Notes: generated by a model from the sequence alone, not told the origin. Shown: positions 21,551-30,687, numbered from the stretch's first letter. The stretch is 51,206 nt of DNA from Chloroflexota bacterium (GCA_005889475.1 VBGT01000075.1:1-51206), one strand, 5' to 3'. Made by a program: numbers and translations.

Positions 21551-22390
21551 TCAGGTCGCGGCCGAGCGGGCTCCGTCAAGCGCGAAGTCGAGTTTCGAGC
21601 CGACCGGCGGGCCGACGCCGTCGATGGTCGCGAGCGCGGCGGCGAGGTCGTCCAGGGGGGCGGCTGGGCCGCGCTTCAGCTCGGCTTCGAGCTCGACTCG
21701 ATGGTCGACCGGCCGGCCCTGTTCGAGGGCATCCATCTCATCGAGGCTGAGCTCTACGAGCGTCATCCCCCGCCGGACGTTCCGGACCAGCCGATGCTGG
21801 CGGAGCGCGGCGATCTCCACGAGGCTGTCGCCGGCGGTCGCCGCGACCAGCAGATCCCGCGCCGCCGATGCCGGCCAGGCCGCGGGCTCCAGCGCCGTCG
21901 TGGCGGGGCCCTCGAGCTCGGCGCGGGTCGTGATCGCGCCGGCCAGCGTCCCGCGCCGCTTGACCGTCAGCGTCACGCCGTCGGGCGCTTCCCGGAGCCG
22001 AGCGCGCATCCCGGACAGGTACAGGCGGCCATCGGCCACACCGGTGTCCAGATAGCGGTCAACGATGACGTCGACGTGCGGCTCCCCTGCGGGCTCGAAC
22101 CCGGCCAGGCGAGACGGATCCGGATGCTCGATGAGCTCGACGATCAGGTCCGGCCGCGCGACGCCGAACTTGACCTCGACCTCGACCGGCTCGGCGGCCG
22201 GGCCAGCGGTCGACGTGTCGACCGGCTCGCTCCGCGGTTCGTTCGCCGTGTCAGGCCTCGGCGATGTAGCGGCGCTCGCCGCTCGCCGGGTCGACGACGA
22301 CGCGCATGCGATGACCCGTGGTGGGGTCGATGAACACCTCGCCGGTCGGGCGGAAGCGCGGTTCGATCGGTCCTCCGAGCGGCTCGCCAC
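21551..22390 (-). CDS. CYTH-domain protein, start uncertain
   Basis: The C-terminal ~215 residues are a CYTH (triphosphate tunnel metalloenzyme) domain: VEVEVKFGV begins the tunnel strand, followed by DRYLDTGVADGRLYLSGMRARLREAPDGVTLTVKRRG, which supplies the ExExK and the basic/acidic tunnel residues, and VELSLDEMD and VELEAELKRG. Members hydrolyse inorganic triphosphate or related compounds or act as adenylyl cyclases. No CHAD domain follows, as sometimes occurs. The 5' end is a problem: no ATG, GTG or TTG lies between the end of the upstream gene and the domain. The nearest in-frame start, GTG at 22390, would add about 45 unlikely residues overlapping the upstream gene. The domain itself starts near 22175. 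Confidence 0.65.
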   Translation of the reverse strand: MASRSEDRSNRASARPARCSSTPPRVIACASSSTRRAASAATSPRPDTANEPRSEPVDTSTAGPAAEPVEVEVKFGVARPDLIVELIEHPDPSRLAGFEPAGEPHVDVIVDRYLDTGVADGRLYLSGMRARLREAPDGVTLTVKRRGTLAGAITTRAELEGPATTALEPAAWPASAARDLLVAATAGDSLVEIAALRQHRLVRNVRRGMTLVELSLDEMDALEQGRPVDHRVELEAELKRGPAAPLDDLAAALATIDGVGPPVGSKLDFALDGARSAAT

Positions 22391-22604
22391 CGCCCGGCCC
22401 GGGCGCCATGTTCGCCTGCTCCGCGGTCGCCGAGCGGTAGCGCTGCCGCTCGAAGACGACGACGAGCACGAGGAACGCACCCATGGCGACGAGCTCCAGC
22501 CCGCCGATCGTGCCGAGGGCGGGAACGGCCATGATGACCAGCAGGCCGGCGAGCATCAGCGCGATGCCGACGACGACCAGGCCGCCGCGAACGAAGCTGC
22601 CCAC
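22251..22604 (-). CDS. Small membrane protein with two TM helices
   Basis: 117 aa, GTG start 8 nt after the previous stop. Two hydrophobic helices (about residues 5-27 and 31-51), then a short cytoplasmic tail whose end, GEVFIDPTTGHRMRVVVDPASGERRYIAEA, has the look of a small beta module containing DPTTG/DPASG repeats. I do not know a function. It is third in the DUF971-YbjQ-this gene-CYTH operon. The C-terminus ends exactly where the CYTH coding frame becomes conserved, so a frameshift-linked fusion with CYTH should be considered. Confidence 0.7.
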   Translation of the reverse strand: MGSFVRGGLVVVGIALMLAGLLVIMAVPALGTIGGLELVAMGAFLVLVVVFERQRYRSATAEQANMAPGPGGGEPLGGPIEPRFRPTGEVFIDPTTGHRMRVVVDPASGERRYIAEA

Positions 22605-22612
22605 GCGGCCAG

Positions 22613-22957
22613 CTACTCCGTCGCCGGCTTCGCCGACGCGTCCGGCTCGACGACGACCGCCGTACCGTAGGCCACGATCTCGGTCATGTAGCTGGCCATC
22701 TCGCTGCTGTCGAAGCGCATCGAGATGATCGCGTTGGCGCCCATGAGCGTGGCGTTCTGGACGAGACGGTCGAGCGCCTGTCGCCGCGTGTCCTCGAGGA
22801 GCTGGGTGTACTCGTGGATCTCGCCCCCGGCGAGGGAGCGCAGGCCGGCGATCAGGTTGCCCGAGAAACCACGGCTGCGAACGACGAGCCCGAATGTCTG
22901 GCCCTTCGTCTCAACGGTGCGGTGGCCGGCGATGAACGGTGCGGTGGCGACGATCAC
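22613..22957 (-). CDS. YbjQ/UPF0145 family protein
   Basis: 114 aa from the GTG at 22957, with GGAGG 8 nt upstream and a GTGA overlap with the DUF971 gene; the track start is upstream of this. The sequence TFGLVVRSRGFSGNLIAGLRSLAGGEIHEYTQLLEDTRRQALDRLV..ANAIISMRFDSSEM is the classical YbjQ (heavy-metal-binding domain) pattern. These proteins form ring-shaped pentamers of unknown function. The C-terminal ~12 residues are a variable tail. Confidence 0.88.
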   Translation of the reverse strand: MIVATAPFIAGHRTVETKGQTFGLVVRSRGFSGNLIAGLRSLAGGEIHEYTQLLEDTRRQALDRLVQNATLMGANAIISMRFDSSEMASYMTEIVAYGTAVVVEPDASAKPATE

Positions 22958-23346
22958 GGTGAGCCCTCCATGGCATTGCGCGAACCAGTTGGTCGCCCGG
23001 CGCGCCGGATCGTGCACTCGGGGCACGAGCAGCGGTCGCGCAGCAACCGGAATGGGTAGTAGCCGGTGTGATGGCCGTCACCCCACGTCGGGGCGATGGC
23101 GTACGAACCGACGAGATGGACGTCGACGAGGCGCGTCTGCTCGGACGTGAGCGTCGGCGAGGTGTCCAGCCAGCCCGGCAGCCCGGCCTCACCGCGGCAG
23201 AACGCGCACGGGCAGAGCCAGCGCAAGTCGTGCGCGATGTAGGTCGTCAGGTGGCCGTCCTGCCACTCCAGCTCCAGCGTGCCGGCCGCGCGGTCCGCGT
23301 GGATCCGGGTCGGGGTCGTCGAGCTGGCGTCGACGTCGGCTGTCAT
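22954..23346 (-). CDS. DUF971 domain protein with cysteine clusters
   Basis: 130 aa. Begins with a DUF971 (gamma-butyrobetaine hydroxylase N-terminal-like) fold: THADRAAGTLELEWQDGH-type strands (here IHADRAAGTLELEWQDG), then LRWLCPCAFCRGEAG and a later FRLLRDRCSCPECT. The six cysteines, paired CPCAFC and CSCPEC, suggest a zinc or Fe-S site, as in the DUF971 proteins found near Mrp/ApbC. It is the first gene of the four-gene operon; a -10 like element CAGAAT sits 7 nt before the ATG. Confidence 0.85.
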   Translation of the reverse strand: MTADVDASSTTPTRIHADRAAGTLELEWQDGHLTTYIAHDLRWLCPCAFCRGEAGLPGWLDTSPTLTSEQTRLVDVHLVGSYAIAPTWGDGHHTGYYPFRLLRDRCSCPECTIRRAGRPTGSRNAMEGSP

Positions 23347-23426
23347 GGCTCCGATTCTGCGCTGAAACCGAGTCGAGGACCGCGCGATAGGACCATCGGC
23401 TAACGGACCCGTACGGGGTCGCGGGC

Positions 23427-23432
23427 TATGCT
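23427..23432 (+). promoter_or_regulatory. -10 element TATGCT upstream of ABC exporter operon
   Basis: TATGCT ends 10 nt before the chosen ATG (23443). The alternative ATG at 23428 is inside this element and so is not used. Confidence 0.5.
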
Positions 23433-23442
23433 CGCGCGCACC

Positions 23443-24459
23443 ATGTCCCTTGCCGTCGACGGGCTCGTCAAGCGTTTCGGGCCGGTCACCGCTCTTGCCG
23501 GGCTGTCACTCGAGGTCCCCGAAGCGCACGTCTTCGGCTTCCTCGGATCCAACGGCGCCGGCAAGACCACCACGATGCGCATCGCCCTCGGCGTGCTCCG
23601 AGCCGACGGCGGCAGCATCCGCTGGCGCGGCCGCGACCACCGCGAGCTACCGCGCCAGACGTGGGGCTACCTGCCCGAGGAGCGCGGCCTCTACCCGAAG
23701 ATGACCGTGCTCGACCAGCTGGTCTTCTTCGCCGGGCTGCAGGGCGTGCCGGCAGACGTCGCGAAGCGCGAGGCGCGCTCCTGGCTGGCCCGATTCCGGG
23801 TTCCCGAGTTCGCGGTCCGGCGCGCGGAGGAGCTGTCGAAGGGCAACCAGCAGAAGGTCCAGTTCCTGGCCGCAGTCATGCACGACCCCGAGGTCCTGCT
23901 CATGGACGAGCCATTCACCGGCCTCGACCCGGTGAACATCGTCCTGCTGCGCGAGGCGATCCTCGAGCTCCGCGATCGGGGCAAGACCGTGGTGCTCTCG
24001 ACCCACCAGATGGAGGCGGTCGAGGCGATGTGCGAGTCGGTCGCGATCGTCGACCATGGCCGGACCGTCGTGGCCGGCACACTGCGAGACGTCAAACGGT
24101 CGACCGGGCGGCGCATGGTCCTGCTCTCGGTGCGCGGCGACCATCGACTCGAGTGGCTGGCCGCCGTGCCCGGCGCACGGCTGCTGCGACCGGGCATCGA
24201 GCGCGCCGAGATCGAGATCGAACCGACCGTTGAGCCCGAGGCCATCCTCGCGGCGGCGCTCGCCGCGGGTGCGCGGGTCACCCACTTCGAGGTCGCCGAC
24301 CCGTCGCTCGAGCAGGTGTTCATCGAGCACGTCGGCCACCCGGCCGACGTCGAGACGGAGTCGATGGCGAGCGCCGGCACGCCGTCGGCCGGACCGTCGC
24401 CAGGTCTCGAGCGCCAGGGCTCCGGCCGCCCCGCACCCGATGGCGAGGCCGCCGCGTGA
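23443..24459 (+). CDS. ABC transporter ATP-binding protein (NatA-type)
   Basis: 338 aa. Walker [12 protein letters not shown], signature [11 protein letters not shown], Walker [13 protein letters not shown] and switch region [15 protein letters not shown] are present, and the KGNQQK form of the signature together with the C-terminal domain ([20 protein letters not shown]) is typical of NatA/DrrA-like exporters. A low-complexity tail of about 35 residues follows. The neighbouring permease overlaps by GTGA, so the two form one exporter. Substrate could be Na+, or a drug or lipid. Confidence 0.9.
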   Translation: MSLAVDGLVKRFGPVTALAGLSLEVPEAHVFGFLGSNGAGKTTTMRIALGVLRADGGSIRWRGRDHRELPRQTWGYLPEERGLYPKMTVLDQLVFFAGLQGVPADVAKREARSWLARFRVPEFAVRRAEELSKGNQQKVQFLAAVMHDPEVLLMDEPFTGLDPVNIVLLREAILELRDRGKTVVLSTHQMEAVEAMCESVAIVDHGRTVVAGTLRDVKRSTGRRMVLLSVRGDHRLEWLAAVPGARLLRPGIERAEIEIEPTVEPEAILAAALAAGARVTHFEVADPSLEQVFIEHVGHPADVETESMASAGTPSAGPSPGLERQGSGRPAPDGEAAA

Positions 24460-25805
24460 GCGGGCCGCTGCCGCCTCCCGCGACGGCCTCGGCGAAGAGG
24501 CCCAAGCGCGCGGTCGTCGCCAACTCGTGGCTGGTCGCCCGGCGCGAGTTCCGCGAGCGGGTTCGGGGCCGTCTGTTCTTCGTCTCGACGGGCCTGCTCG
24601 CCGTGCTGGCGGTCGTCGTCTCGCTCACGCCGATCCTGGTCAAGATGGTCGACCGTGGCACGACCACGACCATCGCCGTCGCCAGCAGCGACGCACACGT
24701 CACCGATAACTCGATCCGGATCATCGGCGCAATCCTCAACCCCGCGCCGGTCCCGGGCACGCCGCCGCCGTACACCTTCGTCGCGGTGCCACCCTCCGAC
24801 GCCATCGGCAACGAGGTGGCCGACGGCGTCTATGACGGTGCGCTCCTGGCGACACGCCAGGCGAACGGCCAGATCGCGTTCCAGTTCCTGACCGGTGAAC
24901 GCATCGGGACCGACCGGGTCCAGCTGATCCAGGTCGGCGTCCTCGCCGTCGGCATCTTCGACTGGATCGAGGGCAACAACCAGGGCGTCTCGACACCGTT
25001 CGTGCCGCCCGGCTTCGAGTCGTCGCAGGTCGGCGCAGGCGCCGGCGGCGGCAAACCCGTCGGGGCGAGCGAGTACGCCGGTCGGCGCATCGTCGGCGTG
25101 GTCTTCGTGGTCCTGATCTTCATCACGCTGGTGATCTACGGCATGTGGGTCGCGGCCGGGGTTGTGGCCGAGAAGTCGAGCCGCGTGATGGAGCTCCTCA
25201 TCAGCGCCGCGGCGCCGGAAGAGCTCGTCATCGGCAAGGTTGCCGGCATCGGGCTGGCCGGGCTCGTGCAGTACGTTGCGATCCTGGTCCCGGCACTTAC
25301 GACCCTGTTCCTCCAGGACCGGATCGCGACCGTCGTGCTCGGATCGTCGAGCGGCCTCGACGTATCCCTGGGCGCCCTCACCCCCGGCCTGCTCACGGCC
25401 TACGGCGCGTTCTGGATCCTCGGGTTCATCCTGTACGCCTTGATCTACGCCGCGGCGGGCTCCCTCGTCAGCCGCGCCGAGGACCTGCAGGTGCTGGCGC
25501 TGCCGTTGTCCATCATCGCCATCGGCGGCTATCTGCAGGCGGTCATGGCGCTGTCGGGCGGGATCAGCACCTTCATCCGGATCTCCTCGTACGTCCCGTT
25601 CTGGAGCCCATTCGTCATGCTCACGCGACTGACGGTGGGGCGCGTCGAGCCGTGGGAGCTCGTCCTGACGTTCGGGCTGCTCATCGCATCGATCCCGATC
25701 GTCGCGGTGATCGCGGTCCGTGTGTACTCGGCCGGGGTCCTGCTCTACGGCCAGCGTCCGGGCGCCCGCGCCATCGTCGGCGCGATCATCCGCCCGCCCG
25801 CCTGA
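24456..25805 (+). CDS. ABC-2 type permease (NatB-type)
   Basis: 449 aa. An N-terminal helix ([17 protein letters not shown]) preceded by [13 protein letters not shown], a large extracytoplasmic loop (about residues 65-205), and then about five helices, with [30 protein letters not shown], the cytoplasmic coupling segment of NatB-like ABC-2 permeases. It pairs with the upstream ATPase. The gene is convergent with a DNA-ligase-like gene. Confidence 0.9.
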   Translation: MSGPLPPPATASAKRPKRAVVANSWLVARREFRERVRGRLFFVSTGLLAVLAVVVSLTPILVKMVDRGTTTTIAVASSDAHVTDNSIRIIGAILNPAPVPGTPPPYTFVAVPPSDAIGNEVADGVYDGALLATRQANGQIAFQFLTGERIGTDRVQLIQVGVLAVGIFDWIEGNNQGVSTPFVPPGFESSQVGAGAGGGKPVGASEYAGRRIVGVVFVVLIFITLVIYGMWVAAGVVAEKSSRVMELLISAAAPEELVIGKVAGIGLAGLVQYVAILVPALTTLFLQDRIATVVLGSSSGLDVSLGALTPGLLTAYGAFWILGFILYALIYAAAGSLVSRAEDLQVLALPLSIIAIGGYLQAVMALSGGISTFIRISSYVPFWSPFVMLTRLTVGRVEPWELVLTFGLLIASIPIVAVIAVRVYSAGVLLYGQRPGARAIVGAIIRPPA

Positions 25806-25825
25806 CGCATCTGGCACACGGCGTC

Positions 25826-26620
25826 TCAGCTGACGTCGCGATCCTCGTCTTCGAACTCGAGGGGCAGGCGGCGGATCAGCGCCAGGACTGGCTCCGAGTG
25901 GCCGGTCGCCGGCTCCAGGGCGTCATCCGTCTCACCTGAACCTTCGGCGCCGTTTCCTCCGGGAAGGCCCGTAGGGACGACGCCGGCAGCGCCTGCGACC
26001 GCGACGGTGCGCCAGAGCCGGCTGCGCACGCCCGGCAGGTACGGGCTCGCATGCTGCCGAGCTCGGATCCCGTACAGGCCCTGACCGGTCACCGCTTCGA
26101 ACAACGCCCGCCCCTCGGTGACGATCGAAGGGACCGCGACGACCTCGTCGCCGGGTCGGAGGACCTGCCGCAGGAGCTGCCGCCGGCGGTCGAGCGGAAG
26201 GCCGAGGAGCGACCGCCCATCGAGGTGGAGCAGGTCGAAGGCGAGGAAAGACAGCGGCCGCCCCGTTGCTCCCGACAGCCGACGCGCGAGCTCGTCGCGA
26301 TCCAGCCGGCCGTCGGCGTCGACGACGACGACCTCGCCATCGAGCACGGCCGACCGCGCCTCGACGCGCATCGCCAGGCCGGCCAGGTCGAGCGGCGCCG
26401 GACCCTGGGTCCCGTCCTCCGCGACGAGCATCACGTCGCCGCCGCCCGGCGCGTCGGCCGGTCCGATCAACGCCAGTGCCCGGGCGCCACCCCACATCGG
26501 CTCGAAGAGGTGCTCCATGGAATCGAAGGCATCCGGCAGGGGCCGCGCGAGCATCGGTCGCAGCCCCGAGGGGAGCTTCGGCAGCCGCGGCTCCAACCGC
26601 ATCGTGAGTTGATCGGTCAT
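25826..26620 (-). CDS. ATP-dependent DNA ligase-like protein lacking the catalytic lysine
   Basis: 264 aa from the ATG at 26620. It aligns with the nucleotidyltransferase domain of LigD-type ligases: the N-terminal PMLARPLPD, the motif III-like region LSFLAFDLLHLDGRSLLGLPLDRRRQLL and the motif V-like SPYLPGVRSRLW. However motif I, which normally reads like EPKWDGxR with the AMP-accepting lysine, reads EPMWGGAR (M42), and motif IV (normally EGhVhK) reads LYGIRARQ. No OB domain follows; the C-terminus is a Gly/Glu-rich tail. It should therefore not be an active ligase. It may bind DNA, nucleotide or a partner. A -10-like CAACCT precedes the ATG by 7 nt, divergent from deoC. Confidence 0.75.
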   Translation of the reverse strand: MTDQLTMRLEPRLPKLPSGLRPMLARPLPDAFDSMEHLFEPMWGGARALALIGPADAPGGGDVMLVAEDGTQGPAPLDLAGLAMRVEARSAVLDGEVVVVDADGRLDRDELARRLSGATGRPLSFLAFDLLHLDGRSLLGLPLDRRRQLLRQVLRPGDEVVAVPSIVTEGRALFEAVTGQGLYGIRARQHASPYLPGVRSRLWRTVAVAGAAGVVPTGLPGGNGAEGSGETDDALEPATGHSEPVLALIRRLPLEFEDEDRDVS

Positions 26621-26701
26621 CTCACCGAGGTTGTCGCTCGCGGCCGTACGACGGCCGAGGCGATGCCCCTGCGAGCCATCGGCCGGAGGATTCATGCGGT
26701 G

Positions 26702-26707
26702 TATCCT
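26702..26707 (+). promoter_or_regulatory. -10 element TATCCT upstream of deoC
   Basis: TATCCT ends 9 nt before the deoC ATG (26717); no ribosome binding site. The same pattern as the response-regulator gene. Confidence 0.5.
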
Positions 26708-26716
26708 GCCAGTCCC

Positions 26717-27697
26717 ATGGCCGTCCGGCAGCCCGACACGATCTCGCGGGAGCGCGCCAGCGAGCTGGTCCGGGCGTGGGCAGGCGGCCGTCCAGGCCCG
26801 CTCGGCAGCGTGCTCGGCAGACAGACGGCAGTCGACCAGGTCGGGGTCGAGCTGCGGGTCGAGACCCTCAAGCGCCGCTCGATCAAGAAGGCGTCCAAGG
26901 TGTGGGCGCTCGACCTCGCCATCCGGATGATGGACCTCACCACCCTCGAGGGCCGGGACACCCCGGGCAAGATCCGGGCGCTGTGCGCCAAGGCGATCCA
27001 CCCGCAGCCGGGTGATCCCTCGATCCCGTCGGTCGCGGCGGTGTGCCTCTATCCGACGCTCATCCCCGAGGCGAAGGACGCGCTGAGGGGCTCGACCGTG
27101 AAGGTCGCGAGCGTCGCCACGGCGTTCCCGTCGGGCCAGACCTTCCGCGACATCAAGGTCGCCGAGGTCAAGGAGGCCGTCGCGGCGGGCGCGGACGAGA
27201 TCGACATGGTCATCGACCGCGGCGCGTTCCTGTCCGGCGACTACGCGACCGTGTTCGACGAGGTCGTCGAGATCAAGGACGCTTGCGCTGACGCGCACCT
27301 CAAGGTCATCCTCGAGACGGGCGAGCTGGGCACGTTCGACCAGGTCCGCCGGGCGAGCATCCTGGCCATGGCCGCCGGCGCCGACTTCATCAAGACGTCC
27401 ACCGGCAAGGTCCAACCGGCCGCAACGCTGCCCGTCACGCTGGTCATGCTCGAGGCGATCCGCGACTTCGAGAAAGCGACCGGGCGCGCCGTCGGCATGA
27501 AGCCGGCGGGGGGCATCCGGACGGCGAAGGAAGCCGTGCAATACCTCGTCGTGCTGTACGAGACCCTCGGGCCGCGCTGGATGACGCCCGACCGCTTCCG
27601 GTTCGGTGCGTCGACGCTGCTCAACGACGTGCTCATGCAGATCGAGAAGGAGCGCACGGGTCGCTACCAGGACCCCGACCACTTCACGATCGACTAG
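26717..27697 (+). CDS. deoC: Deoxyribose-phosphate aldolase
   Basis: 326 aa from the ATG at 26717 (MAVRQPDT). It cleaves 2-deoxyribose-5-phosphate to glyceraldehyde-3-phosphate and acetaldehyde, feeding deoxynucleoside carbon to glycolysis. TIM-barrel motifs of the class are present: DEIDMVIDRGAFLSGDY, LKVILETGELGT, and ADFIKTSTGKVQPAATL with the Schiff-base lysine, then AVGMKPAGGIRTAKEAVQYL. It is longer than the ~220-aa short type and belongs to the group with an N-terminal extension of about 80 residues. It stops in a CTAG shared with the convergent ketosynthase gene. Confidence 0.94.
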   Translation: MAVRQPDTISRERASELVRAWAGGRPGPLGSVLGRQTAVDQVGVELRVETLKRRSIKKASKVWALDLAIRMMDLTTLEGRDTPGKIRALCAKAIHPQPGDPSIPSVAAVCLYPTLIPEAKDALRGSTVKVASVATAFPSGQTFRDIKVAEVKEAVAAGADEIDMVIDRGAFLSGDYATVFDEVVEIKDACADAHLKVILETGELGTFDQVRRASILAMAAGADFIKTSTGKVQPAATLPVTLVMLEAIRDFEKATGRAVGMKPAGGIRTAKEAVQYLVVLYETLGPRWMTPDRFRFGASTLLNDVLMQIEKERTGRYQDPDHFTID

Positions 27698-28965
27698 TCC
27701 CTGGCGTCGGTCGGCGCTCCGAAGACGAGCGCCGCGTTGAGCCCCCCGAACCCGAACGAGGTCGAGAGCACGCGCTTGTAGCGGCCCGGACGGCCGTCCT
27801 GCAGGAGCCCGGGCAACTCCCGGACCACCTCCGGATCCATCGTCTCGAGGTTCGCCGTGCCCGGCGCCCAGCCGTGTTGGATCGTGAGCGCGCAGATCGC
27901 GGCCTCGATGGCGCTCGAAGCGCCGAGCGGGTGGCCGTACAGCGCCTTGGTCCCGCTGACGGGTACCGCCCGGGCCTGCCCATCGAGGGCGCGGGCGATC
28001 GCGCGAGCCTCCGCCATGTCGCCGAGCGGCGTCGACGAGGCGTGCGCATTCACGTAGTCGATCTCCGCTGGCGCGACCCCGGCATCCTCGAGGGCGATCG
28101 TGATCGCACGGGCCGCCTCCCGACCGTCCGCTCGGGGCTGGACCATGTGATACGCATCGGACGTCGAGCCGTAGCCCATCACCTCCGCATAGGGCGTTGC
28201 GCCTCGCCGCCGCGCGACGTCGGCGGCTTCGAGGAGGAGCAGCGCAACCCCCTCGCCCATGACGAAACCGTCGCGCCCAGCGTCGAACGGTCGCGCGGCG
28301 CGATCCGGCGTGTCGTTCGAGCCGGACGAGAGCGCGCGAATGATGTCGAACGCACCGAACGCGAGCGGGCTGAGCGGCACCTCCGCGCCGCCGGCGATCG
28401 CCGCGTCAACCGTACCGTCGCGAATCGCACGCAGTGCCTCCCCGAGCGCGACCGCGCCCGACGCGCATGAGTTCGCCGTCGACAGGATCGGGCCGCGCAG
28501 GTCGAGGGCGATGCCGAGGTTGGCCGGGGCGGCCCCGCCGAAGACCGCCAGCGCGAGGTTGGGCGCCACGGAGCGGATGCCGCGCTCCATGAACCGTTCG
28601 TGTTGCCGCTCGGCGTACGCGATCCCGCCGAGCGCGCTGCCGAGGTAGACCCCGATGCGATCGCGATCGAGGCCGTTCGTGTGCCCCGCCTCGAGCGCCG
28701 CATCGGCGAGGGCGAGCCGCCCCGCCGCGAGGGCGAACTGACTGAACCGGTCGAGCTGGCGCGTGGTCCGGGCGTCCATGTGATCGAGGGGCTCGAAATC
28801 GTCCACCTGCGCTGCGACCTGCGACCGGAAGGGCGACGGATCGAAGCGATCGATGCGCCGAACCAGCGATCGCCCCTCGCGAACACCTGCCCAGAACGGG
28901 TCGCGTCCCGATCCGATGGGGCTGATCACGCCGATGCCGGTGATCCAGACTCGACGGCGGGTCAT
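27694..28965 (-). CDS. Beta-ketoacyl-ACP synthase (KAS II / FabF-like)
   Basis: 423 aa from the ATG at 28965, which overlaps the upstream stop by 4 bp (ATGA). The full catalytic set can be read: C167 in TANSCASGAVALGEAL, H308 in NAHASSTPLGD, K340 in SGTKALYG and H345 in GHPLGASSAIEA. It condenses an acyl thioester with a malonyl-ACP, as in fatty acid or type II polyketide synthesis. It is not next to acpP, fabD or fabG, but is last in an operon with a cyclase-like protein, an FAD reductase and a methyltransferase. That points to a special acyl or polyketide product rather than housekeeping fatty acids. Confidence 0.92.
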   Translation of the reverse strand: MTRRRVWITGIGVISPIGSGRDPFWAGVREGRSLVRRIDRFDPSPFRSQVAAQVDDFEPLDHMDARTTRQLDRFSQFALAAGRLALADAALEAGHTNGLDRDRIGVYLGSALGGIAYAERQHERFMERGIRSVAPNLALAVFGGAAPANLGIALDLRGPILSTANSCASGAVALGEALRAIRDGTVDAAIAGGAEVPLSPLAFGAFDIIRALSSGSNDTPDRAARPFDAGRDGFVMGEGVALLLLEAADVARRRGATPYAEVMGYGSTSDAYHMVQPRADGREAARAITIALEDAGVAPAEIDYVNAHASSTPLGDMAEARAIARALDGQARAVPVSGTKALYGHPLGASSAIEAAICALTIQHGWAPGTANLETMDPEVVRELPGLLQDGRPGRYKRVLSTSFGFGGLNAALVFGAPTDARD

Positions 28966-29474
28966 GTCGCAGACTTCTTCGGCGGACGTGCGCGACCGGA
29001 TCGCCTGGCTTCCGTCTTCGTCGCCGCAACTGCCTCGGCGATCGCCTTGAATGACCCGAGCGTCCGCCGCGCGATCGGTCGCACGAACAATCGATCGACG
29101 AGCAGGCCCCATGCGCCGACCCGAGGCTTGAACTCGTGCTCGATCGAAGCCCGGCAGCCCGATGCCATGGGCGCGATGTGCCAGGTGACCTCCATCCCGT
29201 CCGTCGCGCCGCCCAGGTGGACGAACCGGAGCTGGAGTGCATCGGCGTCAACCCAAACGCGCGAGCGCCACAGCACCGGCAGACCCAGCCCGACGACGGG
29301 GGCGATCGGGCGGACGGCGACCATCTCCGCCGTCAGCGACTCATCGGCATGCCGCGTCAGGACCCTGACGCGAAGGTAGTGCGGGAGCAGGGCCGGCCAG
29401 CGCTGCACGTCCCGGGCGAGGTCGAAGACGAGGCTCGGCGGTGCCTCGACCTCGACCGTGACGGTCGAATGCAT
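28962..29474 (-). CDS. SRPBCC / polyketide-cyclase-type protein
   Basis: 170 aa from the ATG at 29474. The pattern VTVEVEAPPSLVFDLARDVQRWPALLPHYLRVRVL and the later GMEVTWHI..HEFKPRVGAWGLLVDRLFVRPIARRTLGSFKAIAEAV is a START-like SRPBCC fold as found in polyketide aromatases/cyclases and in coenzyme Q-binding proteins. It should hold a hydrophobic substrate. A basic tail (ARRSGRARPPKKSAT) ends the protein. It lies between the FAD reductase (13-bp gap) and the ketosynthase (4-bp overlap). Confidence 0.8.
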   Translation of the reverse strand: MHSTVTVEVEAPPSLVFDLARDVQRWPALLPHYLRVRVLTRHADESLTAEMVAVRPIAPVVGLGLPVLWRSRVWVDADALQLRFVHLGGATDGMEVTWHIAPMASGCRASIEHEFKPRVGAWGLLVDRLFVRPIARRTLGSFKAIAEAVAATKTEARRSGRARPPKKSAT

Positions 29475-29487
29475 CGGCGGCGCGACG

Positions 29488-30687
29488 TCAGGGCGCCAGG
29501 AGCGCGGCGAGGAACCGCGGATCAAGCGCGCGGGCGGCGGGCACGATGTCGCCGATCACCAGGCCCATCGTCTCACGTACGCCATGCCGGGCCGCCAGAC
29601 GCCGTGCCGCGTAGTCGAACAGCGACGGTCGCGCCAGGAAGGCCTGCACGATCCGGCTCACGAGGTCCTTTGTCGCGAAGCGGGCGCGCATGGCTCGGTC
29701 GTAATCGGCGAGGGTGCTGGCGCCTCGGCCCGCAAGCGCCGCATCGATGGCACTCGCGGCAAGCTCCGCCGAGACGATCGCTCGGTGGAGCCCCTCGCCA
29801 GTGAATGGATCGAGGAAGCCTGCCGCATCGCCGACGAGCAGCCACTCGGTCCCGGCCCGCTGCGCGACGGCGTGGCCGAGCGGCGTCACTCCGGCGACAC
29901 GGTCCAGGGGCGTGAACGAGTCCGCGGGACCCGCACCGGCCTCCAGCACCCGGGAGCAGATTCCGTGCGCAACGGCGCGGCCGCCATCTCGGCGCAGGCG
30001 TTCGAACCACGATCGCCCGAGGACGATCCCGACGTTGACTCGTCCCCCAGGCACCGGCGCGATGCCGACGTAGCCGTCATCGATGACCACCATGCGCGCG
30101 TCGCGATCGTGCTCGGTGTCGGCGAGGTGGAAGCTCAGCGCTGCGCGCGGCCCGAGCGGCGACCTTCGGGCGACGCCCGCCGCTCGAGCCACCAGCGAGC
30201 GCAGTCCGTCGGCGCCGACGACTACGCGCGCGATCACGTCGGATCGGTCACCGCCGATCGCGAGTCGCGCGTGGTCGCGGGCAAGGACGACGCGTTCCAC
30301 CGTCGCGCCGAGTCGGACGTCCGCCCCAGCCGCGCTCGCCCGCCCGAGCAGGAGCGAGTCGAGCGCGGCGCGATCGAACCCGACCGGAGCGTCGTGCAGG
30401 CCGCCCGATCCGCCGTAGGTCAGCCGGAAGCCGAGGCCACGTGGCGTCTCGACTCGCATCGCCGCAACGGGCCGCGCCACCGGCGCGAGCTCCGGATCGC
30501 GAAACCCGAGCGACACGAGCGCGGCGACGCTCGCCGGCGATGCGAATACGCCGCAGGCCCGCCACCGCCACTGCGGGGCGCGCTCGAGGACGAGGACGTC
30601 ACGACCGCGCCGCGCCAGGAGCATCGCGGCCAGCGCGCCGGCGGGACCACCGCCCACGATCGCCACGTCGCGGAGCGCAGCGTTCAC
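29488..30687 (-). CDS. FAD-dependent oxidoreductase, geranylgeranyl-reductase family
   Basis: 399 aa from the GTG at 30687 overlapping the methyltransferase stop (GTGA). The Rossmann dinucleotide fold VAIVGGGPAGALAAMLLARRGRDVLVLER begins it, VVGADGLRS is the DG motif, and LLVGDAAGFLDPFTGEGLHRAI is the GD motif of the p-hydroxybenzoate hydroxylase superfamily; the combination with RACGVFAS near residue 45 is typical of geranylgeranyl reductase-like proteins. It would reduce or hydroxylate a lipid-like product. No NADPH motif is obvious. It is the second gene in the operon. Confidence 0.87.
   Translation of the reverse strand: MNAALRDVAIVGGGPAGALAAMLLARRGRDVLVLERAPQWRWRACGVFASPASVAALVSLGFRDPELAPVARPVAAMRVETPRGLGFRLTYGGSGGLHDAPVGFDRAALDSLLLGRASAAGADVRLGATVERVVLARDHARLAIGGDRSDVIARVVVGADGLRSLVARAAGVARRSPLGPRAALSFHLADTEHDRDARMVVIDDGYVGIAPVPGGRVNVGIVLGRSWFERLRRDGGRAVAHGICSRVLEAGAGPADSFTPLDRVAGVTPLGHAVAQRAGTEWLLVGDAAGFLDPFTGEGLHRAIVSAELAASAIDAALAGRGASTLADYDRAMRARFATKDLVSRIVQAFLARPSLFDYAARRLAARHGVRETMGLVIGDIVPAARALDPRFLAALLAP

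Noticed and set aside
23691-25817. 708-codon antisense ORF over the ABC exporter genes
   Set aside because: Highly charged, repetitive translation without domains; the plus-strand ABC ATPase and permease account for the region.
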